From: Haloarchaeobius amylolyticus
GTDB lineage: Archaea > Halobacteriota > Halobacteria > Halobacteriales > Natrialbaceae
Assembly: GCF_026616195.1 (NCBI RefSeq)
Contig: NZ_JANHDH010000002.1
Span: 806,001-870,000 of the forward strand
Direction of reading: 5' to 3'
DNA length: 64,000 nt
Under the pieces are notes generated by a model. It worked only from the letters and a program-made list of their open reading frames with translations. It was not told the DNA's origin and made no database searches. Positions 42,882 to 50,297 of this stretch are shown in pieces; positions within the stretch are counted from its first letter, which is position 1, and every line of letters starts with the position of its first letter. The position numbers and the translations under genes are program-made.

Positions 42882-42997
42882 CCGTCGGGACTCCCCAGCC
42901 GGGTGGGGCGTCGGGGCGAGGTCGCCGCCGGATGCGTCAAATGGCGCTTTCATACTTGACAACCCAGTTATCTGTTCGTGCCCTCTGTACAGATGCG

Positions 42998-43621
42998 ATG
43001 AACCACCGATTCAGATTCGTATCGTTCCTCACGGTCGCCCTGGTCTGTGCACTCGCGCTGAGTGCCAGCCCGGTTGCGGCCGACGGGGACCAGACAGTCG
43101 GCATCTGCGTCGTCGGCGTGGACAGCCCCTGTAACGGGGACCACGACGAGAACGCGACCGACGGTGAGAAAGACGGCGGCGAGGCCGAGCCGGTGAACCC
43201 GGACGCCTTCCCGACCGACCCGGACGGGACCGACCCGGTCCGACCGACCGACCCCGAACCCGACTGGCGTGAGGGTCCCGTCGAGGAGTCCATCAACGAG
43301 TTCGTCGACGACGTGCCCCTGATGCAACAGTCCGGCGTCCGTGGCGGCGACGAACCCATCCCGACCGAACCGGACATCGTCTGCATCCGCGCCCCGTGTG
43401 AACTGCCCACCGCGGAACCGCTGCCCGAGAAGCTCCCGCCCGCGATGGACGGTGACGTCGGCATCGAGATCCTCGTGCCCGCCGACGACCACGCGACGGC
43501 CGCCGTCTCCGGCGCGGGTGCACCCGAGCACGCCGCCTGGTACGACTTCGACGTCGCGCCGAGCCGGTTCGACCTCAACCCGTTCCACCTGTTCGCACGC
43601 CTCTTCGGGTTCTTCTTCTAG
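42998..43621 (+). CDS. Secreted Asp/Pro-rich protein of unknown function
   Basis: A 207-residue protein with a Sec-type signal (MNHRFRFVSFLTVALVCALALSASPVAA) at residues 1-28. The mature chain is low-complexity acidic and Pro-rich, with two short Cys motifs (ICVVGVDSPC and VCIRAPCE) that suggest disulfides, and it ends in a hydrophobic LFARLFGFFF. ATG 42998 is chosen; upstream in-frame sequence is a shadow of the TetR gene. It may be a small surface protein; no homology is claimed. Confidence 0.7.
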   Translation: MNHRFRFVSFLTVALVCALALSASPVAADGDQTVGICVVGVDSPCNGDHDENATDGEKDGGEAEPVNPDAFPTDPDGTDPVRPTDPEPDWREGPVEESINEFVDDVPLMQQSGVRGGDEPIPTEPDIVCIRAPCELPTAEPLPEKLPPAMDGDVGIEILVPADDHATAAVSGAGAPEHAAWYDFDVAPSRFDLNPFHLFARLFGFFF

Positions 43622-43668
43622 GACCTGGGGCGTGACCAGTCCCCTGCAACCCGATTCCACCCAGACAG

Positions 43669-43733
43669 TCTGCCAATCCACCCCGAGTCATCTGCCGAGT
43701 CAACCCAACCTGAACCGTCTGCCGAGTCGACCC
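43669..43733. repeat. Three short direct repeats upstream of wHTH gene
   Basis: TCTGCCGAGTCAACCC (43691-43706) and TCTGCCGAGTCGACCC (43718-43733) differ at one position; a third, TCTGCCAATCCACCCC (43669-43684), matches at 12 of 16. Spacings are 22 and 27 nt. They precede the regulator gene at 43832 by about 100 nt and may be protein binding sites. Confidence 0.5.
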
Positions 43734-43831
43734 GAACCAGTCACCAGCCCCATCCACCCGACACCTCCCCGTTCAGTGCGCGTTTGATGCAACGAAATCC
43801 GAATACCCCTCCACGACGTATCTTCCAGCCA

Positions 43832-44458
43832 ATGGGTCGCATCTTCCCGATAAAGCGTCCGGTCGTCCACGAGCCGGACCAGTCCAAGCTCGTCGGGCTG
43901 ACGGACGAGACAGCCGACGAGGTGTTCGCCACGCTCTCCAGTGCCACCGCCCGGTCCATCCTCGAAGCACTCTACGAGGAACCCCACACACCTGCCGACC
44001 TCCGCGAGGTCACCGGAACCACGCTCCAGAACGTCCACTACCACCTGACGAACATGGAGAACGCCGGCCTCATCGAGGTCGTCGACACCTGGTACTCCGA
44101 GAAGGGCTCCGCGATGAACGTCTACGCGCCCTGCGCCCGCGCCGTGCTCGTCATGGCCAGCTCGCCCTCGGACCGCTCCATCTTCCGCGACCTGCTGGCC
44201 CGCGTCCTGGCGGTCGCACTCGTCCTCGGTGGTGCGACCCTCGTGCTGGCGCGGCTACTCGACGACCTCGCCCGGTCCGAGCCGGTCACGGAGGTGGCCG
44301 GCATCGCCGCGACCGACGCGAGCCAGCCCGCGGGGTCGGCGGCCAGCCAGCCGCTCCTCGCCCCCGAGCTCGCGTTCCTCGCCGGTGGTCTCCTCGCGCT
44401 GACCCTGCTCACCGTGCTGGTCGTCCTCTACGTTAGGCCGTTCTCCCGACCGAGATAG
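43832..44458 (+). CDS. Membrane-anchored winged-helix (ArsR-like HTH) regulator
   Basis: A 208-residue protein. The winged helix lies at about 30-90 (ATLSSATARSILEALYEEPHTPADLREVTGTTLQNVHYHLTNMENAGLIEVV), followed by two membrane helices (about 117-140 and 178-203) with a short Ala/Ser/Pro-rich loop. Regulators with an N-terminal wHTH and C-terminal membrane helices occur in haloarchaea and may sense envelope signals. ATG 43832 (MGRIFPIKRP) is used; ATG 43787 adds 15 residues. Repeats at 43669-43733 may be its own operators. Confidence 0.82.
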   Translation: MGRIFPIKRPVVHEPDQSKLVGLTDETADEVFATLSSATARSILEALYEEPHTPADLREVTGTTLQNVHYHLTNMENAGLIEVVDTWYSEKGSAMNVYAPCARAVLVMASSPSDRSIFRDLLARVLAVALVLGGATLVLARLLDDLARSEPVTEVAGIAATDASQPAGSAASQPLLAPELAFLAGGLLALTLLTVLVVLYVRPFSRPR

Positions 44459-44518
44459 CTGCGAAACCCGTCAGAACCCCAATCCCTTTTTCTCTCTAAT
44501 TACATCTCATTACATACG

Positions 44519-44716
44519 ATGCGACGAGCCGACGTCGTCCTCACGACCATCCCGACCCTGGTCCTCTCGGGACTCCTGCTGGAGCGTGGACTCCGAGCCA
44601 TCACCCTGCCGGCGGCGGCCGCGCCCGTCGAATGGGTCCAGTTCACCGTCCTCGGACTCTGTCTGGCGTTCTGTCTCATCGTCTACGAGGTCGTCGCGGC
44701 CCCGGCGCTCGAGTGA
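44519..44716 (+). CDS. Small two-helix membrane protein
   Basis: A 65-residue protein with two membrane segments (about 5-22 and 40-62, LGLCLAFCLIVYEVVAAPA). It follows the regulator gene after 60 nt, with a TATA-like TCTAATTACA (44496-44505) giving a near-leaderless start at ATG 44519. Function unknown. Confidence 0.6.
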   Translation: MRRADVVLTTIPTLVLSGLLLERGLRAITLPAAAAPVEWVQFTVLGLCLAFCLIVYEVVAAPALE

Positions 44717-44770
44717 GCCCGGTGCGAACTCAACAGGTTTATTTGCACGCTGGCGGTACGAACGGGTATC

Positions 44771-45037
44771 ATGGCCAAGAAGAAAGGAAAGACGGGGAGC
44801 GCCGGCCGATTCGGCGCTCGCTACGGGCGTGTCTCCCGACGCCGCGTCGCGGAGATCGAAGACGAGATGCGCAACTCCAAGGTCGACGGCGACAACGTCA
44901 AGCGCCTCGGCACGGGTATCTGGGTGAACGAGGAGACCGGTGAGAAGTTCACCGGCGGTACCTACCGCCCCGAGACGCCCGCAGGCCGTACCGTCCGCCG
45001 GTCGATCCGCGCCGCGCTCTCCGAAGAAGACGAATGA
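44771..45037 (+). CDS. rpl37ae: Large-subunit ribosomal protein L37ae, cysteine-free form
   Basis: An 88-residue eL43-type protein ([22 protein letters not shown] start; [20 protein letters not shown] end). It sits in the large ribosomal subunit. The usual L37ae carries a zinc ribbon of two CxxC pairs around KxxGTGIWxC; here the centre reads [27 protein letters not shown] and no Cys is left, so the zinc site is lost. TATA GGTTTATT (44735-44742) lies about 30 nt upstream. The stop overlaps the RpoP start (ATGA). Confidence 0.95.
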   Translation: MAKKKGKTGSAGRFGARYGRVSRRRVAEIEDEMRNSKVDGDNVKRLGTGIWVNEETGEKFTGGTYRPETPAGRTVRRSIRAALSEEDE

Positions 45038-45168
45038 GCTACAAGTGCTCGCGGTGCAAGCGTGACGTGACGCTCGACTCCTACGGCGGCGTCCGCTGTC
45101 CGTACTGCGGACACCGCGTGCTGCTGAAAGAGCGCAGTACCGACATCAAGACCGTCGACGTCGAGTAA
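45034..45168 (+). CDS. rpoP: DNA-directed RNA polymerase subunit P (Rpb12/Rpc10 homologue)
   Basis: A 44-residue zinc protein: [19 protein letters not shown], then [15 protein letters not shown]. The CxxC pairs (Cys5/Cys8 and Cys22/Cys25) form its zinc ribbon. It is a structural subunit of archaeal RNA polymerase. It overlaps rpl37ae by 4 nt, a conserved archaeal linkage, and precedes the Pcc1 gene by 11 nt. Confidence 0.95.
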   Translation: MSYKCSRCKRDVTLDSYGGVRCPYCGHRVLLKERSTDIKTVDVE

Positions 45169-45179
45169 CGTCGACGACG

Positions 45180-45446
45180 ATGCCCTCGTTCTCGCACGAG
45201 ACCACCCTCGAATTCACCTACGACAGCGACGCCGTCGCGCGCATCGTCGAGCGCAGCGTCGCCCAGGAGGTCGGCGAGATAGAGGGCGACCGGTCGACGA
45301 CGACGCTCTCCCGGACCGGCGACACCGTCACCGTCGTCGTCGAGGCCGCCGACCTCGTCGCACTGCGGGCCGGCGTGAACACCTGGATCCGCCTCGTCGA
45401 AGTCGCGGAGACGGTACACGACTGCGGCGTCGCCGCCTCGTCCTGA
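45180..45446 (+). CDS. pcc1: KEOPS complex subunit Pcc1
   Basis: An 88-residue alpha/beta protein of the CTAG/Pcc1 family: FSHETTLEFTYDSDAVARIVERSVAQEVGEIEGDRSTTTLSRTGDTVTVVVEAADLVALRAGVNTWIRLVEVAE. Pcc1 dimerises and docks Kae1 in the KEOPS complex that makes t6A37 on tRNAs. The L37ae-RpoP-Pcc1 order is typical of archaeal informational clusters. Confidence 0.93.
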   Translation: MPSFSHETTLEFTYDSDAVARIVERSVAQEVGEIEGDRSTTTLSRTGDTVTVVVEAADLVALRAGVNTWIRLVEVAETVHDCGVAASS

Positions 45447-45465
45447 GTCTATTCTGTTCCGACCC

Positions 45466-46629
45466 CTACTCCGTGAGCGTCGGGTCCGGGTCGTGGCTCT
45501 CGACCGCCCGGGCCAGTTGCGAGGACCGCGTATCCGACAGGGGCCCGTCCGCGTCGACGTGCAGGTTCCTCGCCCTGACGATGTCGTGGTCGCCCCGCAG
45601 CCGGAACACCGGCCGGTTGTTTCGCTGGGTGACGTGGACGTCCTCGACGACGAGCTCGACCGGGCGGCGGTCGTGTGGGTCCAGCTCGAACGTGGGCCAC
45701 GACGGGTGCTGGTTGTTGATTCGCAGGCCGCTGAGTTCGATGCGTCTCGGTGGCGGGTAGCAGACGAGGGGCTGGCCGGACTGGTCGGCGGCGGTCGACT
45801 CCCAGAGGAACTCGCAGTTCCGGATGGTCGTCGTCCCGTCGGGGTGGGCGGACTTGCCGCCCTCGATCCAGATGCCGCGCTGGCGGCGGGCGCCGCTCCA
45901 GCCCTGGGCCGGGACCGACCCGTCCCGGACGAACACGGAGTCCTCGACGAGCGTGTCGCCGGAGGTCCGGATGCCGATGTTCGTGTTCTGGCAGGTCACG
46001 TTCCGGTAGATAGAGCGGGCGTTCGCGTCCTGGCCGTTGGCGTACGTCCCGTAGACCGTGTTCTCGGCCCAGCCGGCGAGGGTCACGTCGCGCAACTCGA
46101 CGGTACCGTCGTTGCCCGAGAGGTACCAGCCGCGGCGGGCGTCCCGTTTCCGCCCGACCCCATCACCCATGTAGATGGACTCGGCGAGGAACGTCGAACC
46201 GGCGGGGACGTCCTTGACGTTGAACATCGAGACGGCGTCACGGCCCTGGTCCGACGGCTCGTAGTGCGGGCTGACGCCTGCGGGCCCACGCACCGCGAAG
46301 TTCCGGATGGTCGCGTCGCTCCGGACGTGGACCGCCGGGGCCACCCGGCAGTCCTCGACCTCGTAGTCGAACCCCTCGAGGCGCTGTTCGCGCCCGGCGA
46401 GGGTGACGAGCCGCTCCGGGGCGGTCCGGTCCCGGGGCACGAGCGTCGCCCCCTCGGGCGCGACGAGTTCGAGGCGGTCTGCGGTCAGTTCGCCGAGCGA
46501 GCCGACGAGGTATCGCCCGGGCGGGAAGACGAGTCGCGTGTTCGGGGCGGCGCGGTTCCGGACGACGGGGTCGATCTCCGTCTCGCCGTCCGGGTCCGCA
46601 CCGGCGTCGGTGATGTCGATAGTTCGCAT
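45466..46629 (-). CDS. Right-handed beta-helix (pectin-lyase-like) protein
   Basis: A 387-residue protein beginning MRTIDITDAGADPDG, no signal peptide. PNTRLVFPPGRYLVGSL is the usual beginning of pectate-lyase-3/polygalacturonase-like folds, and then short strands recur (FAVRGPAGVSPHYEPSD, NCEFLWESTAADQSGQP). It may act in the cytoplasm or be exported by an unrecognised route. It lies antisense in the informational cluster, between pcc1 and the prefoldin gene. Confidence 0.8.
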   Translation of the reverse strand: MRTIDITDAGADPDGETEIDPVVRNRAAPNTRLVFPPGRYLVGSLGELTADRLELVAPEGATLVPRDRTAPERLVTLAGREQRLEGFDYEVEDCRVAPAVHVRSDATIRNFAVRGPAGVSPHYEPSDQGRDAVSMFNVKDVPAGSTFLAESIYMGDGVGRKRDARRGWYLSGNDGTVELRDVTLAGWAENTVYGTYANGQDANARSIYRNVTCQNTNIGIRTSGDTLVEDSVFVRDGSVPAQGWSGARRQRGIWIEGGKSAHPDGTTTIRNCEFLWESTAADQSGQPLVCYPPPRRIELSGLRINNQHPSWPTFELDPHDRRPVELVVEDVHVTQRNNRPVFRLRGDHDIVRARNLHVDADGPLSDTRSSQLARAVESHDPDPTLTE

Positions 46630-46956
46630 TGGCGTAGGACCTCGAGTCAGGGCCAGCGGGGGCGGCCAGCGACGTGACGGCTGTGACTGCGCGAGCGGGA
46701 GCGACCGAAGCGTCGGCCGGGTACTCGTGTTAGATGTCCGACGCCAGCCGCAAGAGGGCACGGCCTATTCGGCAAGGCTCTGGCGCCGGCCGGCGGAGGG
46801 CGCGAGGGGTCGCGAACCGGGAGCGAACCGCGGTGCCGACCGGTGCAGCGCGGTCCCGCATCCGGTGTGACAGGCGTTCTCACGGCGATTGTGTGGGGTG
46901 GCGGGGGGCGAGTTCGAAAGCGGGGGTTTTTCAGGCCGGAAACCGTCGGTCGGTGT
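46630..46956. other. 327-nt gap between beta-helix gene and prefoldin beta
   Basis: Both flanking genes point outward, so it holds two promoters. A TATA-like GGTTTTTC (46925-46932) lies 25-32 nt before the prefoldin ATG. I see no small gene, tRNA or strong long-range stem; the rest is GC-rich sequence with imperfect short dyads. Confidence 0.6.
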
Positions 46957-47334
46957 ATGCAAGGAAATCTGCCGCCGGAGGCACAGGAGAAGATCGAGGA
47001 ACTCCAGGACCTGCAGGAGACCGCACAGCAGGTCGCCCAGCAGAAGCAGTCCGCGGACTCGCAGCTGACAGAGGCCCAGACCGCGCTCGACGAGCTCGAG
47101 AACATCGACGAGGACACGCAGATGTTCCGCGAGGTCGGTGAGCTCTTCGTCGCCACCGACTACGAGGAGGCCAAGGAGGCCCTCGACGAGAAGGTCTCCA
47201 GCCTCGAGATCCGCGTCGAGACCCTCGAGAAGCAGGAAGAGCGCGTCCAGCAGCAGTTCGAGTCGCTCCAGCAGGAACTGCAGGAGATGCTCGGCGGCAT
47301 GGGCGGCGGTATGGGCGGCGCAGGCGGCGCGTAA
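46957..47334 (+). CDS. pfdB: Prefoldin beta subunit
   Basis: A 125-residue beta-type prefoldin: two coiled-coil helices (about 8-50 and 70-112) joined by the beta hairpin [32 protein letters not shown], and a Met/Gly-rich tail ([13 protein letters not shown]). Prefoldin hexamers (two alpha, four beta) hand unfolded proteins to the thermosome. ATG 46957 gives the family start [16 protein letters not shown]. The DUF3194 gene follows after 4 nt. Confidence 0.95.
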   Translation: MQGNLPPEAQEKIEELQDLQETAQQVAQQKQSADSQLTEAQTALDELENIDEDTQMFREVGELFVATDYEEAKEALDEKVSSLEIRVETLEKQEERVQQQFESLQQELQEMLGGMGGGMGGAGGA

Positions 47335-47338
47335 GCGC

Positions 47339-47584
47339 ATGCCCACCGACGAAGAGGTCGTGCGTACGGCCGCGGAAGCGGCCGAGGGACTCATCCTCTC
47401 GCGATTCAAGCAGTCGGACGTCGAAGACATGGACGTGACCGTCACGTTCGAGGAGGGCGTCCTTGACGTGGACGTCTACCTGAACGTGCCGGGCGAGGAG
47501 GCGAAGTCGGAGCAGGTCGCCGAGGACGCCGCACTCGCGGCACGCAGTGCGGTCGACGAGCTGTTCGCCGAGGACGAGGCCTAG
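47339..47584 (+). CDS. DUF3194 family protein
   Basis: An 81-residue protein (MPTDEEVVRTAAEAAEGLILSRFKQSDVEDMDVTVTFEEGVLDVDVYLNVPG) of the DUF3194 family that regularly follows prefoldin beta in archaea. Unknown function; likely linked to protein folding by context. Its TAG overlaps the stop of the DUF2070 gene on the other strand. Confidence 0.88.
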   Translation: MPTDEEVVRTAAEAAEGLILSRFKQSDVEDMDVTVTFEEGVLDVDVYLNVPGEEAKSEQVAEDAALAARSAVDELFAEDEA

Positions 47585-49440
47585 GAGAGCAGGAAGACGA
47601 TCATACTCAGGCCCATCGCGGCCATCGCCATCAACACCGCGAGCGCCCCGCCCATCGACACCATCGCGTTGGCGTGACTCGCCAGCGTCTCCGTTCTATC
47701 GTTGCCGAACACGGTGACGCGGGCGCGCTCCGATTCCATCCCGACGGAGACCAGTTCACGGTCGGCGAGCGCCTGTCCAGTCAGGTCGGTGACGAGGTCG
47801 ACCAGGTCGTCCTGGTCGAGCGCCTCGCCGACCTGGTTCGAGGACTCCACCTTGTTCACGATGTGGGTGTCGGTCGTCATCACCTCGGCCGCGTCCACCT
47901 CGTCGGGGAGCGCCTCGATGAGTCGCTCGCGCAGCCCCGGTTCCATGTTGTTCCCGTCGACCAGCACGTAGGCAGTGGTCTGGTCGGCGACCGTGACACA
48001 GGCGATTCTGACGCCGAGGGGGCCGATGCCGTCCGTGGGTTCCCAGTCGGTCTCCGTCCAGGCCGTCCCGACCTCGACGGGGTGCTGTGGCGCGTCGCGG
48101 AGCTGCTCGGCCGCCCGCGCGGCGGCCTGCATCATGTCGAACGAGCGCTCGCTACCGGGCGTGACGTGCCCGAGGTCGTCGCCCTTCAGCCCGTTGTTGC
48201 AGTTGTGGGCGTCCACGAGGAGCACCTCGTCGAACCCGCCCGACCGGGCCTCGGCGGCGGCCGAGAGGCCGACCGCGTAGTCCACGTCGTCGGCGAACCG
48301 GGGCGAGTGCGTGCTCACGAGCAGGATGTCGTCGTCGAACGCCTGCGCCAGCATCTTCGCGTCGCCGACCTGGGTGCGGACGCTCTCGCTGGCGGTGGTC
48401 CCGAACTCGAGACGGTCGTGGGCGTCGGCAGCGGCGTCGAGGATGGTGTCGACCTCGCGCTCGGTGACGAGGTTGAAGTCGTGACCCGCGGTCGCGTGCG
48501 GGGGGAACGCGAGGCCGTCTGCGGACTGGGCGACGCGCTGTGGCAGGTTCCCGCCGCCGATCTCGCCCATCGGCCCGGGGTGGATCATCGGCAGGACGAA
48601 CCGGGCCTTCTCGGTGCCGTCCTCGCGCTCGAAGGCGAGGACGGTGACAGGCACCAGGGCCTCCTCGCCCAGCTCCTCGAAGAAGTCCTCCAGTTCGCGG
48701 GTCCCGTCGGCGATGTGGCCGATGAACCCGCCGAGGAAGTCCAGCACGGAGACGCCGAGGCTGCGCTTCCACGGGCGGTCGATGATGACGAGGAAGAGCC
48801 AGACCGCGGCGCCGTAGAGGAGACAGAGCAGCGCGAGGATGACGAAGTCGCCGGGGAGGATGGCCCCGAGCGTCGTCGGGCCCTGCTCGGGCCGGGAGAG
48901 GTAGGCGTCGAGGATGGGCCCGCCGGCGTCCATGTACCGGAGCGTCCCGCTGTAGACGAACAGGAGGACCGCGGCCGCGGCGGTCTGGATGCTCGCCGGG
49001 ATGGCCGCCTTCGGGATGGAGTGCTGGGAGATGGCCGCGACGATGAGCAGCCGGAACGCGAAGATGGACGCGAGACCGACGTAGAGCACGTCGAAGACGA
49101 AGTTCTGGCCGAGGTCGGTCGCCAGCGCGACCGCGCCCCCGACCGCGAGTATCGCGACGACCATGATCTCACAGAGCAGGGCGAGCAGGGACGCCCGGTT
49201 GGCGGTGAGTTGCCCGCCCAGGCGCTGGTCGACGACGCTCGTCAGCACCGACGCCGCGAACGTGGGGATACCGATGAAGAAGACGCCCTGCCAGAGGTCC
49301 TCCAGCCAGAAGGTGTTCTCGAACACGCCGATGCCCGTCACGGCTGCCACCACCATCGCGAAGGCCAGACTCTTGTACCAGCGGGGTGCCCGGAAGATGT
49401 ACCGCGACATGCTGGCCAGGTCGCCCTGGGTCGCCGTCAT
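47581..49440 (-). CDS. DUF2070 family membrane protein
   Basis: A 619-residue protein: about seven membrane helices in the first 240 residues (KSLAFAMVVAAVTGIGVF, FIGIPTFAASVLTSVV...), then a long soluble domain of DUF2070 (MIHPGPMGEIGGGNLPQRVAQ; HDFNLVTEREVDTIL; VDAHNCNNGLKGDDLGHVTPGS) and a final helix pair. The His-rich GPMGEIGG and DAHNC motifs look like a metal-binding hydrolase, but the activity is unknown. Conserved archaeal neighbour of DUF3194. TATA CTTTTAATAC (49464-49473) fits the start. Confidence 0.92.
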   Translation of the reverse strand: MTATQGDLASMSRYIFRAPRWYKSLAFAMVVAAVTGIGVFENTFWLEDLWQGVFFIGIPTFAASVLTSVVDQRLGGQLTANRASLLALLCEIMVVAILAVGGAVALATDLGQNFVFDVLYVGLASIFAFRLLIVAAISQHSIPKAAIPASIQTAAAAVLLFVYSGTLRYMDAGGPILDAYLSRPEQGPTTLGAILPGDFVILALLCLLYGAAVWLFLVIIDRPWKRSLGVSVLDFLGGFIGHIADGTRELEDFFEELGEEALVPVTVLAFEREDGTEKARFVLPMIHPGPMGEIGGGNLPQRVAQSADGLAFPPHATAGHDFNLVTEREVDTILDAAADAHDRLEFGTTASESVRTQVGDAKMLAQAFDDDILLVSTHSPRFADDVDYAVGLSAAAEARSGGFDEVLLVDAHNCNNGLKGDDLGHVTPGSERSFDMMQAAARAAEQLRDAPQHPVEVGTAWTETDWEPTDGIGPLGVRIACVTVADQTTAYVLVDGNNMEPGLRERLIEALPDEVDAAEVMTTDTHIVNKVESSNQVGEALDQDDLVDLVTDLTGQALADRELVSVGMESERARVTVFGNDRTETLASHANAMVSMGGALAVLMAMAAMGLSMIVFLLS

Positions 49441-49594
49441 TATGGATTACAGGTTCACGTGGTGTATTAAAAGGACTCCGACTACGTTCGACAGGGGAGC
49501 GCTACTGTTCGCCGGCGAGACCGCGCCACGCTCGGGCTCGCGGCCGCCTCGGCGCTCGCACGATGTGCCCTCTAGCGCTCGTACCTGCGTCCCC

Positions 49595-50146
49595 TCAGCG
49601 CTCGCACAACGCCACGAAGTTCTCGAAGACCTCCTCACCCTCGGCGGTGTGGGAGACCTCCGGGTGCCACTGGACGCCGTAGAGGTCGCGCTCGGGGTCG
49701 GACATGGCCTCGACGCCGCAGACGTCGCTCTTCGCCGTGATGGAGAAGCCCTCGGGGACCTCCTTCACCTCGTCGGCGTGGCTCGCCCAGACGCGGGTCT
49801 CGGGGTAGAGCGACCCGATGAGGGGGTCGTCTTCGTCGAGCACGTCCACGGTCACGTCGGCGTAGCCGCCGTAGTCGCCGGAGCCGACCTCGCCGTCGAG
49901 CTCGTGCGCGATTATCTGCATGCCCAGACAGATGCCGAGCACCGGAACGTCTGCCTCGAGGTACTCGCCGGACTTCCCGCGGCGGTCCATCTCCGGCCCC
50001 CCGGAGAGGACGATACCGTCCGCCTCGACCTCGCTCGGCGGCGTCTCGTTGTCTACGACCTCGCTGTCGACACCCATGTCGCGGAGCGCGCGGTGCTCCA
50101 GGTGGGTGAACTGCCCGTGGTTGTCCACGACGACGATTCGCGTCAT
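49595..50146 (-). CDS. guaA: GMP synthase, glutamine amidotransferase subunit
   Basis: A 183-residue subunit that makes ammonia from glutamine for XMP to GMP conversion; in archaea it is separate from the ATP-pyrophosphatase subunit. Nucleophile GICLGMQ (Cys73), His161 and Glu163 in QWHPEVSHT. The start MTRIVVVDNHGQFTHLEHRALRD is the archaeal GuaA-A signature. The partner subunit is not in the window. Confidence 0.94.
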   Translation of the reverse strand: MTRIVVVDNHGQFTHLEHRALRDMGVDSEVVDNETPPSEVEADGIVLSGGPEMDRRGKSGEYLEADVPVLGICLGMQIIAHELDGEVGSGDYGGYADVTVDVLDEDDPLIGSLYPETRVWASHADEVKEVPEGFSITAKSDVCGVEAMSDPERDLYGVQWHPEVSHTAEGEEVFENFVALCER

Positions 50147-50297
50147 TAGCGCCGGGTTACGTGCCCGTGCTCAAAAACGGTCCGAAACAGGTCGCGGATG
50201 TACACGAACGGGCAGGTTCCCGGGCAGGATGGCGGGTCGGCTGGTGGGTTGGTAGCCGCGATAGCTTCAACACCTCCCGGGCGCAACCCAGACCGCA

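Noticed and set aside
43669-43733. CRISPR-like array
   Set aside because: Only three 16-nt degenerate units at 22-27 nt spacing, no cas genes; more like operator sites.
46734-47141. 135-residue plus-strand frame before prefoldin beta
   Set aside because: Arg/Ala/Gly-rich, overlaps the prefoldin gene out of frame, no motif.
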